64,000 bases of DNA from an uncultured Pelagibacteraceae bacterium (GTDB taxonomy: Bacteria > Pseudomonadota > Alphaproteobacteria > Pelagibacterales > Pelagibacteraceae): assembly GCA_902511185.1 (NCBI GenBank), contig CABXEK010000002.1, positions 1 through 64,000 on the forward strand, in the 5' to 3' direction. Below the pieces are notes generated by a model. That model was not told the origin of the DNA and ran no database searches. It saw only the letters and a list, made by a program, of their open reading frames with translations. The position numbers and the translations under genes were made by a program. Every line of letters starts with the position of its first letter. Position 1 is the first letter of the stretch. Positions 27,380 to 36,190 of the stretch are shown here, in pieces.

Positions 27380-29338
27380 CTACCCTTTTATCAATTTTTT
27401 TGATTTACTGGCAATGTTTACTGCAGTCAAACCAAAATGTTTGTAAATTTCTTTATATGGTGCACTTTTGCCAAAAGTATCAATACCAAAAGTCAAACCT
27501 TTATTGCCCACATATTTTTTCCAATTATTTGTTGACGCAGCTTCAATAGAGATTTTCATTTTAGTTTCATTAAGAATTTTTTGCTTGTATCTATTGGATT
27601 GAGAGTCAAAAAGATCCTGACATGGCATTGATATAACTTTAGAATATATTTTTTGTTTGGCTAATTTGTGGCTAGTTTCAATTGCTAAATTTACTTCAGA
27701 ACCACTTGCAATTATAGTTAAATGAATTTTTTTGTTAGTTCGCAAAACTTCATAAGCTCCCAAAGAACATTTATTGACTTTTGAATATTTTTTTCTAATG
27801 GCATCTAAATTTTGTCTAGTTAAAGATAAAACACTTGGAGTTTTAGAACTTTTTAACGCGTGCTCCCAACATTCAATAGTTTCCATTCTATCCGCAGGTC
27901 TAAAAACATTAAGATTTGGAATAGATCGTAGGCCTGACAATTGTTCTATTGGTTGGTGAGTTGGACCATCTTCACCAAGGCCAATAGAATCGTGCGTCAT
28001 AACATAAATTACTCTTTGTTCCATCAACGCTGACAATCGTATTGATGGTTTACAATAATCTGAAAAAATTAAAAATGTTCCACCATATGGAATTAAATTG
28101 CTGTGAAGAGCTAGACCATTCATTATTCCACTCATAGCATGCTCTCTTACCCCATAGTGAATATAGTCACTATTAAAGTCACCAGGCTTAGTTATTTTTT
28201 GATGTTTTGTTTTAGTGTTATTTGATCCTGCTAAATCTGCAGAACCTCCAATTAAAGTATTATTTTCTTTAGTTAGTGCAACCAAAACTTTTTCTGAAGA
28301 CTTTCGAGTGGCTAAACTTTTTAATTCTTTTACCGCATTTTGTTTTTCTACTTTTAAAACTTTTGTAAAATTATTCTTAAATATTTTATTTATTGAGCTC
28401 TTTCTTTTTTTATATATTTTATTCCATTTATTTTCAATTAGTTGCCCCTTTTTACCAATTTTTTTCCATTCATTTAAAATTTTATCTGGAATTTCAAAAG
28501 GCTTATGTTTCCAATTCAGATTATCTCTAACTAGTTTTATTTCATCCAGGCCCAAAGGACTTCCATGAGATGAGGATTTGCCTGATTTGTTTGGTGAGCC
28601 ATAACCAATTTTAGTTTTACATGAAATAACAGTTGGTTTTTTTGCATGCTGAACTTTTTTTAAAGCTCTAAAAATTTCCTTTTCATCATGACCATCAGTA
28701 ATAACATAGTCCCACCCATAACTTTCAAATCTTTTCTTAAAATTATCTGATACTGCTAGACTAGTTGGTCCATCAATAGATATTGAATTGTTATCAAAAA
28801 GCATTATTAAATTTTTAAGCTTTAAATGTCCTGCTAAACTCATTGCTTCATGACTTATTCCCTCCATCAAACAACCATCTCCAGCTAAAACATAAGTTTT
28901 GTGATCTATAATATCTTTACTAAGTTTTTTTTTTAGAATTTCTTCAGCTAAAGCAAAACCAACAGCATTTGCAATTCCTTGACCAAGAGGTCCAGTTGTA
29001 GTTTCAATACCAGTTTTTGGATGATATTCTGGATGGCCTGCACATATTGAATTAAGTTGTCTAAATTTTTTTATGCTGCTAAGAGAAATACTTTTGTACC
29101 CAGTTAAATACAACAAAGAGTATAGAAGCATTGAGCCATGACCTGCTGACAATACAAACCTATCTCTGTTTAACCAGTCTGGGTTTTTTGGGTTAAATCT
29201 TAAAAAATTTTTAAACAGAACTGTTACTACATCAGCCATACCCATTGGCATACCTGGATGACCAGAATTTGCCTGCTGCACAGCATCAATTGATAAAAAT
29301 CTGATGCAATTTGCCAAATCATTGTGTAGTTTATTCAA
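27380..29338 (-). CDS. tkt: Transketolase
   Basis: A 652-residue thiamine-diphosphate enzyme. AVQQANSGHPGMPMGMADV near residue 20 starts the PP domain. TGPLGQGIANAVGFALAEE near 115 and VLAGDGCLMEGISHEA near 152 bind ThDP and Mg. GVREHAMSGIMNGLALH near 398 is the Pyr-domain region with the activating Glu, and THDSIGLGEDGPTHQP near 456 is the transketolase signature. It moves two-carbon units between sugar phosphates. It is the first gene of the tkt-gap-pgk-fba run, divergent from the zapA cluster with a 53-nt gap that must hold both promoters. Confidence 0.97.
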   Translation of the reverse strand: MNKLHNDLANCIRFLSIDAVQQANSGHPGMPMGMADVVTVLFKNFLRFNPKNPDWLNRDRFVLSAGHGSMLLYSLLYLTGYKSISLSSIKKFRQLNSICAGHPEYHPKTGIETTTGPLGQGIANAVGFALAEEILKKKLSKDIIDHKTYVLAGDGCLMEGISHEAMSLAGHLKLKNLIMLFDNNSISIDGPTSLAVSDNFKKRFESYGWDYVITDGHDEKEIFRALKKVQHAKKPTVISCKTKIGYGSPNKSGKSSSHGSPLGLDEIKLVRDNLNWKHKPFEIPDKILNEWKKIGKKGQLIENKWNKIYKKRKSSINKIFKNNFTKVLKVEKQNAVKELKSLATRKSSEKVLVALTKENNTLIGGSADLAGSNNTKTKHQKITKPGDFNSDYIHYGVREHAMSGIMNGLALHSNLIPYGGTFLIFSDYCKPSIRLSALMEQRVIYVMTHDSIGLGEDGPTHQPIEQLSGLRSIPNLNVFRPADRMETIECWEHALKSSKTPSVLSLTRQNLDAIRKKYSKVNKCSLGAYEVLRTNKKIHLTIIASGSEVNLAIETSHKLAKQKIYSKVISMPCQDLFDSQSNRYKQKILNETKMKISIEAASTNNWKKYVGNKGLTFGIDTFGKSAPYKEIYKHFGLTAVNIASKSKKLIKG

Positions 29339-29391
29339 AATTATCCTGACTAGACTAAGAAGATTCTATTTAATAATATAAACATATATAT

Positions 29392-29716
29392 ATGAATTCT
29401 ATAAACGAAAAAGAAAAAAAATTAAATAACGCTTTAGATAAATTAAAAAATATAGATTTAAGTAATCCTGATCTACAAAATAATATAAAAACTTTAAGTT
29501 CTCAAAAAACTCAATTAGAAATTGAAAAAAATCAATTGGAAGATAAATACAAATTACTAATAGATGAGCATAAAAGTTTAAGTAAAAAACTTGAAGATAT
29601 CCAAAACAAAGAAAAATTAGAGCAAAAAAAAACAGACAGAGTTTTCTGAGAAAATTGATGAATTAAATCAGGAAACAGATACTTTATTAGAAGAGATTGA
29701 TAAATGGCAAATGTAA
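29392..29716 (+). pseudogene. Coiled-coil protein upstream of zapA, frameshifted at an A9 run
   Basis: The track ORF 29392-29649 encodes 85 residues of heptad-rich coiled coil (LDKLKNIDLSNPDLQNN and on) and stops at once after a run of nine A (29624-29632). Dropping one A gives an open frame reading QTEFSEKIDELNQETDTLL, then EEIDKWQM, that continues the coiled coil and ends at 29716, overlapping zapA by 13 nt. The restored protein would be 107 residues. Short coiled-coil proteins (DUF4164-like) are common directly upstream of zapA in Alphaproteobacteria. The function is unknown, possibly division-related. It may be a real frameshift, a slippage-expressed gene or a sequencing error. Confidence 0.65.
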
Positions 29717-30150
29717 CTATTAAATTTAACAATAAAGAGTTTTTATTGTCATGTGAAGATGGTCAAGAGGAGCATCTTGAAGAACTTCTAATTCATATTA
29801 ATCAAAAGTTTAATGAATTAAAAAATAATCTAGGAAATTTGGGGGAAAATAAATTACTTTTAATTACAGCGGTTAAAGTCATGGACGAATACTATGAGAC
29901 AAAAAAAAAAGTTGATTTAAAAAAAAATGAGTTAAGAGATCTTTCAAATAAATTTAAAGAATTGAAATCACTTATTTATGATTACAGAGACAAGAAGGAA
30001 GAAGAGATCAAAGAAATAAACACAAATCATCTAAATTTCAAAAATGAAATTGAAGCAAATCACAAAAAGTATGAAAAATTAATTGATGAAGCTGCAGATG
30101 AAATATCTAACTTTGTTGAAAAGGCAAAATTAGAAACTATATCTCAATAA
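29704..30150 (+). CDS. zapA: Cell division protein ZapA
   Basis: A 148-residue ZapA-family protein. ANVTIKFNNKEFLLSCEDGQEEHLEEL is the N-terminal globular domain, and LLIHINQKFNELKNNLGN leads into it. LLLITAVKVMDEYYETKKKV begins the long C-terminal coiled coil, which runs to about residue 145. It promotes FtsZ bundling at the division ring. It is longer than E. coli ZapA (about 109), with the extra length in the coiled coil. Only 6 nt separate it from the following cyclo-ligase gene. Confidence 0.85.
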   Translation: MANVTIKFNNKEFLLSCEDGQEEHLEELLIHINQKFNELKNNLGNLGENKLLLITAVKVMDEYYETKKKVDLKKNELRDLSNKFKELKSLIYDYRDKKEEEIKEINTNHLNFKNEIEANHKKYEKLIDEAADEISNFVEKAKLETISQ

Positions 30151-30156
30151 ATTTTT

Positions 30157-30702
30157 GTGAATAAATCTAAGATAAGAGGTAAAATTATAAAATTAAGAAA
30201 AAATAATGCCAACAAAAACTTTAAAATTAGTCTAGATAGATTTTTTTCTTTCTTAAAAACAAATAAATTTAACCTTAAGAATTTAGGTGGATATTATCCT
30301 TATAATTTTGAAATTGATGATTTAGAAATTTTAGAACTATTAGAAAAAAAAGGTTTTAAAATATCATTGCCAATTATAAAAATGAATAACCAGATGGATT
30401 TTTTTAGGTGGTCTAATAGCGATCCATTAAAGATTAATAAATTTGGTATACCTGAACCCATATCAACGAAAAAGTTCAATCCAGATATTTTATTAATTCC
30501 ATTGGTTGGCTATGATAATAATTTAAATAGATTAGGTTATGGAGGTGGATTTTATGACAGATATATTGAGAAAATTGAAAAAAAGAAAAAAATCATTAAA
30601 ATTGGTTTGGCTTTTTCTTATCAAAAATTAAAAAATATACCATTAACTCAACATGACAAAAAATTAGACTATATAATTACTGAAAAGGAAATTTTAAAAT
30701 GA
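30157..30702 (+). CDS. 5-formyltetrahydrofolate cyclo-ligase
   Basis: A 181-residue protein of the YgfA/MTHFS family. KSKIRGKIIKLRKNN is the basic N-terminal helix, and GGYYPYNFEIDDLEILELL near residue 45 is the substrate loop. ILLIPLVGYDNNLNRLGYGGGFYDRYIE near 110-137 is the ATP-binding family signature. It converts 5-formyl-THF to 5,10-methenyl-THF with ATP. The start is GTG at 30157; no ATG lies close enough to replace it. The zapA-ygfA gene pair is conserved in many Proteobacteria. It overlaps the next gene by 4 nt. Confidence 0.92.
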   Translation: MNKSKIRGKIIKLRKNNANKNFKISLDRFFSFLKTNKFNLKNLGGYYPYNFEIDDLEILELLEKKGFKISLPIIKMNNQMDFFRWSNSDPLKINKFGIPEPISTKKFNPDILLIPLVGYDNNLNRLGYGGGFYDRYIEKIEKKKKIIKIGLAFSYQKLKNIPLTQHDKKLDYIITEKEILK

Positions 30703-31502
30703 AAATATTATTTCTAGGTGATGTTGTTGGTGTTTCAGGATGTTCAAAATTAATGAAAAGTCTTTTAAGTGAAATTAAACTAAAAAAAATAGACTTTGTT
30801 ATTGTTAATGGAGAAAATGCTGCATCGCAAGGGGTAGGTTTAACAAAAGAAATATGCCAAGATTTTTTTAATTGCGGGGTAGACGTAATTACTACTGGCA
30901 ATCATGTTTGGGATCAAAAAGAGATAATGGAATTTATAGAAAATGAAGATAGATTATTACGTCCAAAAAACCTGTTTGAACCAGCCCCAGGAAGAGGCTT
31001 TAACATTTATACTACAAAAAAAAATGTAAAAATAGGAGTACTTAACTTGATGGGAAATGTCTTTATGAAAAAATGTGAGGACGTTTTTGAGATTTCTAAA
31101 AAGTTTATGTCACAAAATGAATTAAAAAAAAATTATGATTTATTAGTAGTCGATTTTCATGGTGAAATAACGAGTGAAAAGAATGCAATTGGCCATTATT
31201 TTGATGGTAAAGCCACTTTAGTTGTCGGAACTCATACTCATATTCCAACTAATGACGCAAGAATATTAAATGGTGGCACTGGCTATCAAACAGATGCTGG
31301 AATGTGTGGAGATTATAATTCTGTAATAGGTATGAATACAGATAATTCACTGAATAGATTTTTAAAGAAAAATTCAACAAAGCATTTTCCTGCTTTAGGT
31401 GAGGCTTCTTTGTGTGGTGTAATTGTTGATTGTAATATAGAAACTGGGTTAGCAAATAATATTGAAAGTTATATTTGTGGAGGTCAGTTAAAAAATACTT
31501 AG
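30699..31502 (+). CDS. YmdB-type metallophosphoesterase (TIGR00282 family)
   Basis: A 267-residue metallophosphoesterase. MKILFLGDVVGVSG at the N-terminus supplies the first metal ligands (D-x-V-G), and VNGENAASQGVGLT near residue 37 and TTGNHVWDQKEI near 65 the next. DFHGEITSEKNAIGHYFDGK near 149 and VVGTHTHIPTNDARIL near 175 give the remaining His ligands. YQTDAGMCGDYNSVIGM near 200 is specific to this family. Relatives hydrolyse 2',3'-cyclic nucleotides. It overlaps the cyclo-ligase gene by 4 nt and is followed by yebC. Confidence 0.9.
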   Translation: MKILFLGDVVGVSGCSKLMKSLLSEIKLKKIDFVIVNGENAASQGVGLTKEICQDFFNCGVDVITTGNHVWDQKEIMEFIENEDRLLRPKNLFEPAPGRGFNIYTTKKNVKIGVLNLMGNVFMKKCEDVFEISKKFMSQNELKKNYDLLVVDFHGEITSEKNAIGHYFDGKATLVVGTHTHIPTNDARILNGGTGYQTDAGMCGDYNSVIGMNTDNSLNRFLKKNSTKHFPALGEASLCGVIVDCNIETGLANNIESYICGGQLKNT

Positions 31503-31509
31503 AAAAATT

Positions 31510-32235
31510 ATGTCAGGTCATTCAAAATGGGCAAGTATAAAGCATTCAAAAGGTAAAGCTGATAAGCAGAGATCTAAAATATTTTCTAAATTATCAAAAG
31601 AAATAAGTGTATCAGCAAAACTTGGCGATAAAGACCCAGGTATGAATCCAAGACTAAGATCTGCTATTCAAGCAGCAAGATCTGCTAATATGCCAAAAGA
31701 TAATATAGAGAGAGCAATTGATAAATCTACAACAGCAACAGAATCAAATTTTGAAAATTTAAGATACGAAGGATTTGGTCCAGATAAAATTGCTGTAATT
31801 GTAGAAACCTTAACAGATAATAAAAATAGAACTGCATCAAATATTAGAACTATTTTTCAAAAAAGTGGAGGTAGTTTAGGAACTCAAGGATCTGCGTCAC
31901 ATAATTTTAAGCAATTAGGTATTATTAAGATTGATAAAAAAGAAATTTCTGAGGAAAATATATTTGAGCTATCTATTGAGTCTGGAGCAGAAGAATGCAT
32001 ATCTCATGATGAATATCATGAGGTTCAGTGCGCAATGAGTGAAATTTATAATGTAAAAAAGAAATTAGAAAAAATAATTTCAAACTTCATTTCAACAGAG
32101 ATTGAATGGGTTCCATTAAATAGTGTTAATGTTGAAAAAGATAGAGAAGAGTCTGTGATTGAATTTTTAGAAACATTAGAAGAAGATGATGATGTACAAA
32201 ATGTTTTTTCAAATGTTAATTTTGGTAATAATTAA
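31510..32235 (+). CDS. yebC: YebC/PmpR family transcriptional or translational regulator
   Basis: A 241-residue YebC protein. SGHSKWASIKHSKGKADKQRSKIFSKL is the invariant N-terminus, and MPKDNIERAIDKST near residue 60 and YEGFGPDKIAVIVETLTDNKNRTAS near 82-105 follow. TIFQKSGGSLGTQGSASHNF near 117 is the usual central block. The family has been described as DNA-binding regulators and more recently as aiding translation of proline-rich stretches. It precedes a RuvC-fold gene, overlapping it by one base, the classical yebC-ruvC order. Confidence 0.95.
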   Translation: MSGHSKWASIKHSKGKADKQRSKIFSKLSKEISVSAKLGDKDPGMNPRLRSAIQAARSANMPKDNIERAIDKSTTATESNFENLRYEGFGPDKIAVIVETLTDNKNRTASNIRTIFQKSGGSLGTQGSASHNFKQLGIIKIDKKEISEENIFELSIESGAEECISHDEYHEVQCAMSEIYNVKKKLEKIISNFISTEIEWVPLNSVNVEKDREESVIEFLETLEEDDDVQNVFSNVNFGNN

Positions 32236-32729
32236 TGTTAGTTATTGGAATTGACCCAGGTATCTCAGGATCGATTTGTTTTTTTCAGGATGGAAAAATA
32301 ATTGACGTAATAGAAATGCCAACAATGACTGAAGGTAAAAAAAATAAAAAACAAGTTAATGGTTCACAAATTTTCAACGAAATTTCTGAAAGAATTAAAA
32401 AGTTAGATAAAAAAGATATCAAGGTAATTATAGAGCAAGTATCAGCTATGCCAGGTCAAGGTGTTACTAGTATGTTTAATTTTGGTCAATCATTTGGAAT
32501 TTTAAAAGGAATATGTTCAGCAATGCAATTATCAATGTATTTTGTAAGACCCACAAAATGGAAAAAATATTTTAACCTTATAAATTCAGAAAAAGATGCA
32601 AGCAGAACAAGAGCAATTGAGATTTTTCCTTATTTTTCAGGGCATTTATCAAGAAAAAAAGATTCAAATAAAGCAGATGCAATTTTAATTGCTAGTTTTT
32701 ATTATGAAACTTATCAAAAAGAAGAGTAA
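32235..32729 (+). CDS. RuvC-fold Holliday junction nuclease, phage-type
   Basis: A 164-residue RNase H-fold nuclease. Catalytic acids are visible in IGIDPGISGSICFF (Asp7), VIIEQVSAMPGQG (Glu near 68) and SNKADAILIASFYYE (Asp near 148). The blocks MPTMTEGKKN, AMPGQGVTSMFNFGQSFG and FVRPTKWKKYF match the RuvC-like family common in phages more than canonical RuvC, which lacks the PGQGV block. It nevertheless sits at the standard ruvC place after yebC. No ruvA, ruvB or ybgC follows; tolQ comes next after 52 nt. It probably resolves branched DNA in recombination. Whether it is a displaced or divergent RuvC is discussed under findings. Confidence 0.8.
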   Translation: MLVIGIDPGISGSICFFQDGKIIDVIEMPTMTEGKKNKKQVNGSQIFNEISERIKKLDKKDIKVIIEQVSAMPGQGVTSMFNFGQSFGILKGICSAMQLSMYFVRPTKWKKYFNLINSEKDASRTRAIEIFPYFSGHLSRKKDSNKADAILIASFYYETYQKEE

Positions 32730-32781
32730 TCAAAAAAATTACAAGACAAATTCATGACACATTTAAGTGTGAATAGTAATT

Positions 32782-33456
32782 ATGGAAGCTGATATCGCAT
32801 CTCAAGCAGTAGGCTTAGGGACAAATACTGATTTTTCACTAATGAGCTTATTTTTTAGAGCAGACATTGTTGTAAAATCTGTAATTATAATTTTAATAGT
32901 TTGCTCAATTTATTCATGGGCAGTTATTATTGAAAAGTTTAGGTTATTTAAAAAAATAAACAAATCATCTGAGGAATTTGAGGAAAAATTTTGGAACTCT
33001 AAATCTGCAGAAACTTTTTATAATAACTTACCAGCAAATGTTGAAGACCCAATGGGTATAGTTTTTCAAGATGCCATGGAAAGTTTGTTGAAAAAAAAAT
33101 CAAAAAATAATTTAAGTGAAAGAATGACCATCTTTCTAGAGGTTGGTATAGAAAGACAAATGTCTAAAATTGATAAAGGTTTTACATTTTTAGCAACAGT
33201 TGGATCAACAGCACCCTTTATTGGTTTGTTTGGAACTGTGTGGGGTATAATGAATTCTTTTCAATCAATAGCAATATCAAGAAACACTAGTTTAGCTATT
33301 GTTGCTCCGGGTATTGCTGAAGCATTGTTTGCTACTGCATTAGGGTTGTTAGCTGCCATACCAGCAGTTGTTGCTTACAATAAATTTAATACTGACTCAA
33401 AAAAATATTCTCAGAAATTAGAAAATTTTTCAAAAAGATTTTTAACTATAATTTAA
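32782..33456 (+). CDS. tolQ: Tol-Pal system proton channel protein TolQ
   Basis: A 224-residue inner-membrane protein with three helices. One lies near residues 27-49 (VVKSVIIILIVCSIYSW) and two lie in the C-terminal half (FLATVGSTAPFIGLFGTVWGIMNSF and IAEALFATALGLLAAIPAVVAYN). The last two carry the conserved residues of the MotA/TolQ/ExbB channel. It works with TolR to convert the proton gradient into motion of TolA. It is the first of tolQ-tolR-tolA-tolB-pal-cpoB; tolR starts 1 nt after its stop. Confidence 0.95.
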   Translation: MEADIASQAVGLGTNTDFSLMSLFFRADIVVKSVIIILIVCSIYSWAVIIEKFRLFKKINKSSEEFEEKFWNSKSAETFYNNLPANVEDPMGIVFQDAMESLLKKKSKNNLSERMTIFLEVGIERQMSKIDKGFTFLATVGSTAPFIGLFGTVWGIMNSFQSIAISRNTSLAIVAPGIAEALFATALGLLAAIPAVVAYNKFNTDSKKYSQKLENFSKRFLTII

Positions 33457-33457
33457 G

Positions 33458-33874
33458 ATGGCTTTTAAATTAAATCGTTCATCAAAAGAACCAATGAGCG
33501 AAATTAATGTAACTCCTTTTGTTGATGTTATGTTAGTTTTATTAATTATTTTTATGGTTACAGCTCCCCTTTTAACAGTAGGTGTTCAAGTAGATTTACC
33601 TGAAAGCTCTGCCGACTCTCTTCCAGAAGAAACTGAACCACTTACTTTATCAATAAATGCAAAGGGTGAAATTTTTATTCAAGAAGCTAAAGTAGAATAC
33701 GATAATATCATAGCAAAAGTTTTAGCAGTTTCAAAAAATAGAACAGATACTAGAATTTATGTAAGAGGAGACAAGACCATTAACTATGGAAGAGTATTGG
33801 AAATAATGGGTTTATTATCTGGCTCAGGCTTTACTAAAGTCGCATTGATATCTGAACCTTATAAACAAAGGTAA
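33458..33874 (+). CDS. tolR: Tol-Pal system protein TolR
   Basis: A 138-residue ExbD/TolR protein. A short cytoplasmic tail (SSKEPMSEINVTPFVDVMLVLLIIF) leads into one transmembrane helix containing the proton-conducting Asp in PFVDVMLVLL. The rest is the periplasmic domain (VQVDLPESSADSLPEE, then IYVRGDKTINYGRVLEIM). It energises TolA with TolQ. It lies between tolQ (1 nt) and tolA (5 nt). Confidence 0.95.
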   Translation: MAFKLNRSSKEPMSEINVTPFVDVMLVLLIIFMVTAPLLTVGVQVDLPESSADSLPEETEPLTLSINAKGEIFIQEAKVEYDNIIAKVLAVSKNRTDTRIYVRGDKTINYGRVLEIMGLLSGSGFTKVALISEPYKQR

Positions 33875-33879
33875 TTTTA

Positions 33880-34740
33880 GTGAATAGAAGTATAATTATT
33901 TCTTCTGCGTTACATGGTATTTTAATTTTTATTACAGCTATGAGCTTACCATTTCTTGCAAAAAAACCTTTAGACATACCTCCAATTGTTTCTGTAGAAC
34001 TAATACAAATTACTGAAAAAACCAATATACCTTTTGCACCTAAGGCAAAAAAAATTATAGAAAAAATTAAAGAGAAAGAAAAAAAATTAGTATCAGAACA
34101 AGCGCCACCAAAAAAAGTGAAAAAAAATAAAACTAAAACAGTGGTTGCTCTTGATCAAAATAGTGAGATAGAAAATCAGAGACCTGACGCTATTCCATTA
34201 CCAGAAAAAAATGTGAAAAAGATAAAAACAAAAAAAGAAAAAAAACAAAACCCTGACAAAGTAGATGAAGAGGTTAAACAAGTGTCAGAATTTGAAAAAA
34301 AAGAATTATTTGACCCAACTAATATTGCTGCTTTAATTGATAAATCCAAGGTCGATAGTGCTGAAGTGGTTAAAAAAAATGATGATATTACTCAAGATAA
34401 AGACCGAAGTATTGAAAATACTGGGCTTACTCTAAGTGAAGAAGATGCGTTAAAAGCACAGATTTTTGGTTGTTGGAGTATACCGTTAGGTTTGCCTTAT
34501 AATGAAGATTTACTAGTTAGAATAAAATTAATGTTAGAGCCAGATGGCTCTGTCAAAAAAACTGAAATCCTAGATCATGCCAGAATGAATAAACCTGGCC
34601 AGGGTTTTTATAAAGTGTTAGCTGAAAGTGCTTTGAGAGCAGTCAAATTATGCCAACCTCTAAGAGTGCCAACAACAGGCTATGAAAGATGGAAAGAATT
34701 ACAATTAAATTTTGATGCAAGAGAGATGTTAGAAGGTTAA
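33880..34740 (+). CDS. tolA: Tol-Pal system protein TolA
   Basis: A 286-residue protein with TolA architecture. A membrane anchor at the N-terminus (IIISSALHGILIFITAMSLPFL) is followed by a long Lys/Glu-rich periplasmic rod, residues about 55-190. A C-terminal domain starts near FGCWSIPLGLPYNEDLLVRIKLML and includes SALRAVKLCQPLRVP with two Cys likely to pair. The start is GTG at 33880, chosen because it lies 5 nt after tolR and gives the standard anchor. It spans the periplasm and connects TolQR with Pal/TolB. The assignment rests mainly on layout and operon position, since rods diverge fast. Confidence 0.88.
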   Translation: MNRSIIISSALHGILIFITAMSLPFLAKKPLDIPPIVSVELIQITEKTNIPFAPKAKKIIEKIKEKEKKLVSEQAPPKKVKKNKTKTVVALDQNSEIENQRPDAIPLPEKNVKKIKTKKEKKQNPDKVDEEVKQVSEFEKKELFDPTNIAALIDKSKVDSAEVVKKNDDITQDKDRSIENTGLTLSEEDALKAQIFGCWSIPLGLPYNEDLLVRIKLMLEPDGSVKKTEILDHARMNKPGQGFYKVLAESALRAVKLCQPLRVPTTGYERWKELQLNFDAREMLEG

Positions 34741-34748
34741 GATAAGGT

Positions 34749-36092
34749 ATGAAAAAGAAGTTTATAATTTTATTTTTATTATTGATACTTCCAATTAAAG
34801 TATTCGCTTTAATTGAAGTTGATATTACAAGGGGAAATCTAAACCCACTTCCATTAGCTGTGTCACCATTATCAATTGATAATAAATCTAAAAAAAGTTT
34901 TGAAAAAATTCTTAAAAAAGAAAATATTGGATCTGAAATTTCAACTATTGTTGAAAATAATTTGAGAACCTCAGGTCTTTTTAACCCTCTAAACAAAGAT
35001 GCTTTTTTACAAGCACCTGAGATTGCAAATTTAAAACCAAGATTTGAAGATTGGAATTTAATTAAAGCTCAAGCACTAATTACTGGTAAAGTAACTTATG
35101 TTGATGAAAAATTGAGAGTTGAGTTTAGATTGTGGGATGTTCTTGCAGCTAAAGAAATGATGGCACTAGCATTTACTACAGTTCCAAATAATTGGAGAAG
35201 AGTTGGACATATTATATCAGACAAAGTTTATGAAAGATTAACTGGAGAAAAAGGATATTTTGATACAAGAATAATTTATGTTGCTGAAGAAGGTCCAAAA
35301 ACTCAAAGAAAAAAAAGGTTGGCAATTATGGATCAAGATGGAGCCAATAATAAATTTTTAACACTTGGTAATGAGCTTGTATTAACTCCTAGATTTAATC
35401 CAACAAGTCAGATGGTTACATATTTGTCATACTTTAAAAACTTACCTAGAGTTTATTTGTTAGATATTGAAACAGGAACACAAGAAGTTGTTGGTGATTT
35501 TCCTGGAATGACATTTGCACCAAGGTTTTCACCAAATGGTAAAAAAATAATTATGAGTTTTGCTAAAGATGGTAAATCAGATATTTATACAATGGATTTA
35601 GAAAATAGAATAGTTGAAAGAATTACTAACCATCCTTCAATCGACACTTCTCCATCTTATTCTCCCAATGGTAAGTTTATAGCTTTTAATTCTGATAGAA
35701 GTGGATATCAACAAATTTATATTATGAAAAGTGATGGCAAAAATGTTAAAAGAATTTCATTTGGAAATGGTATATATGGAACACCAGTCTGGTCACCTAG
35801 AGGAGATTTGATTGCTTTTACAAAATTACACAAGGGAAAATTTTATATTGGTGTTATGAGAACAGACGGTACTGGAGAAAGATTGTTAACTGAGAATTAT
35901 TATCAAGAAGCTCCATCCTGGTCACCAAATGGTAGAGTATTAATTTTTTATAGAGAAACTAAGACAAACAGCAAAGGAGAAGGTTTTTCAGCAAAGCTAT
36001 GGTCAATTGATTTAACTGGCTACAATGAGAGATTAGTAAAGACTGTGACTGATGCATCCGACCCATCTTGGTCATCATTATTAAGTAATTAA
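34749..36092 (+). CDS. tolB: Tol-Pal system beta-propeller protein TolB
   Basis: A 447-residue periplasmic protein. [20 protein letters not shown] is the signal peptide, cleaved near residue 20-21. An N-terminal domain with [18 protein letters not shown] and [23 protein letters not shown] follows. A six-bladed propeller then shows PD40-type repeats: [36 protein letters not shown] and [16 protein letters not shown]. It binds Pal and helps the Tol system during constriction. It follows tolA by 8 nt. A weak hairpin and T-run lie just after the stop. Confidence 0.96.
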   Translation: MKKKFIILFLLLILPIKVFALIEVDITRGNLNPLPLAVSPLSIDNKSKKSFEKILKKENIGSEISTIVENNLRTSGLFNPLNKDAFLQAPEIANLKPRFEDWNLIKAQALITGKVTYVDEKLRVEFRLWDVLAAKEMMALAFTTVPNNWRRVGHIISDKVYERLTGEKGYFDTRIIYVAEEGPKTQRKKRLAIMDQDGANNKFLTLGNELVLTPRFNPTSQMVTYLSYFKNLPRVYLLDIETGTQEVVGDFPGMTFAPRFSPNGKKIIMSFAKDGKSDIYTMDLENRIVERITNHPSIDTSPSYSPNGKFIAFNSDRSGYQQIYIMKSDGKNVKRISFGNGIYGTPVWSPRGDLIAFTKLHKGKFYIGVMRTDGTGERLLTENYYQEAPSWSPNGRVLIFYRETKTNSKGEGFSAKLWSIDLTGYNERLVKTVTDASDPSWSSLLSN

Positions 36093-36093
36093 T

Positions 36094-36126
36094 AAGATAA
36101 TTCGGTAAAATATCTTGATTTTTTAA
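36094..36126 (+). terminator. Weak terminator-like hairpin after tolB
   Basis: AAGATA (36094-36099) pairs with TATCTT (36111-36116), followed by ga and six T. The stem is short and A+T-only, so at best it attenuates transcription between tolB and pal. Confidence 0.35.
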
Positions 36127-36190
36127 CTTGAAACATTTAGTTAGTTGTGAAAAAGTAAAGTAAAGGAAATTAGCAGCAAGGAGCAATTTA

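Noticed and set aside
30140-30170. 6S RNA between zapA and the cyclo-ligase gene
   Set aside because: This is a common location for 6S RNA in other Proteobacteria, but here the gap is only 6 nt.
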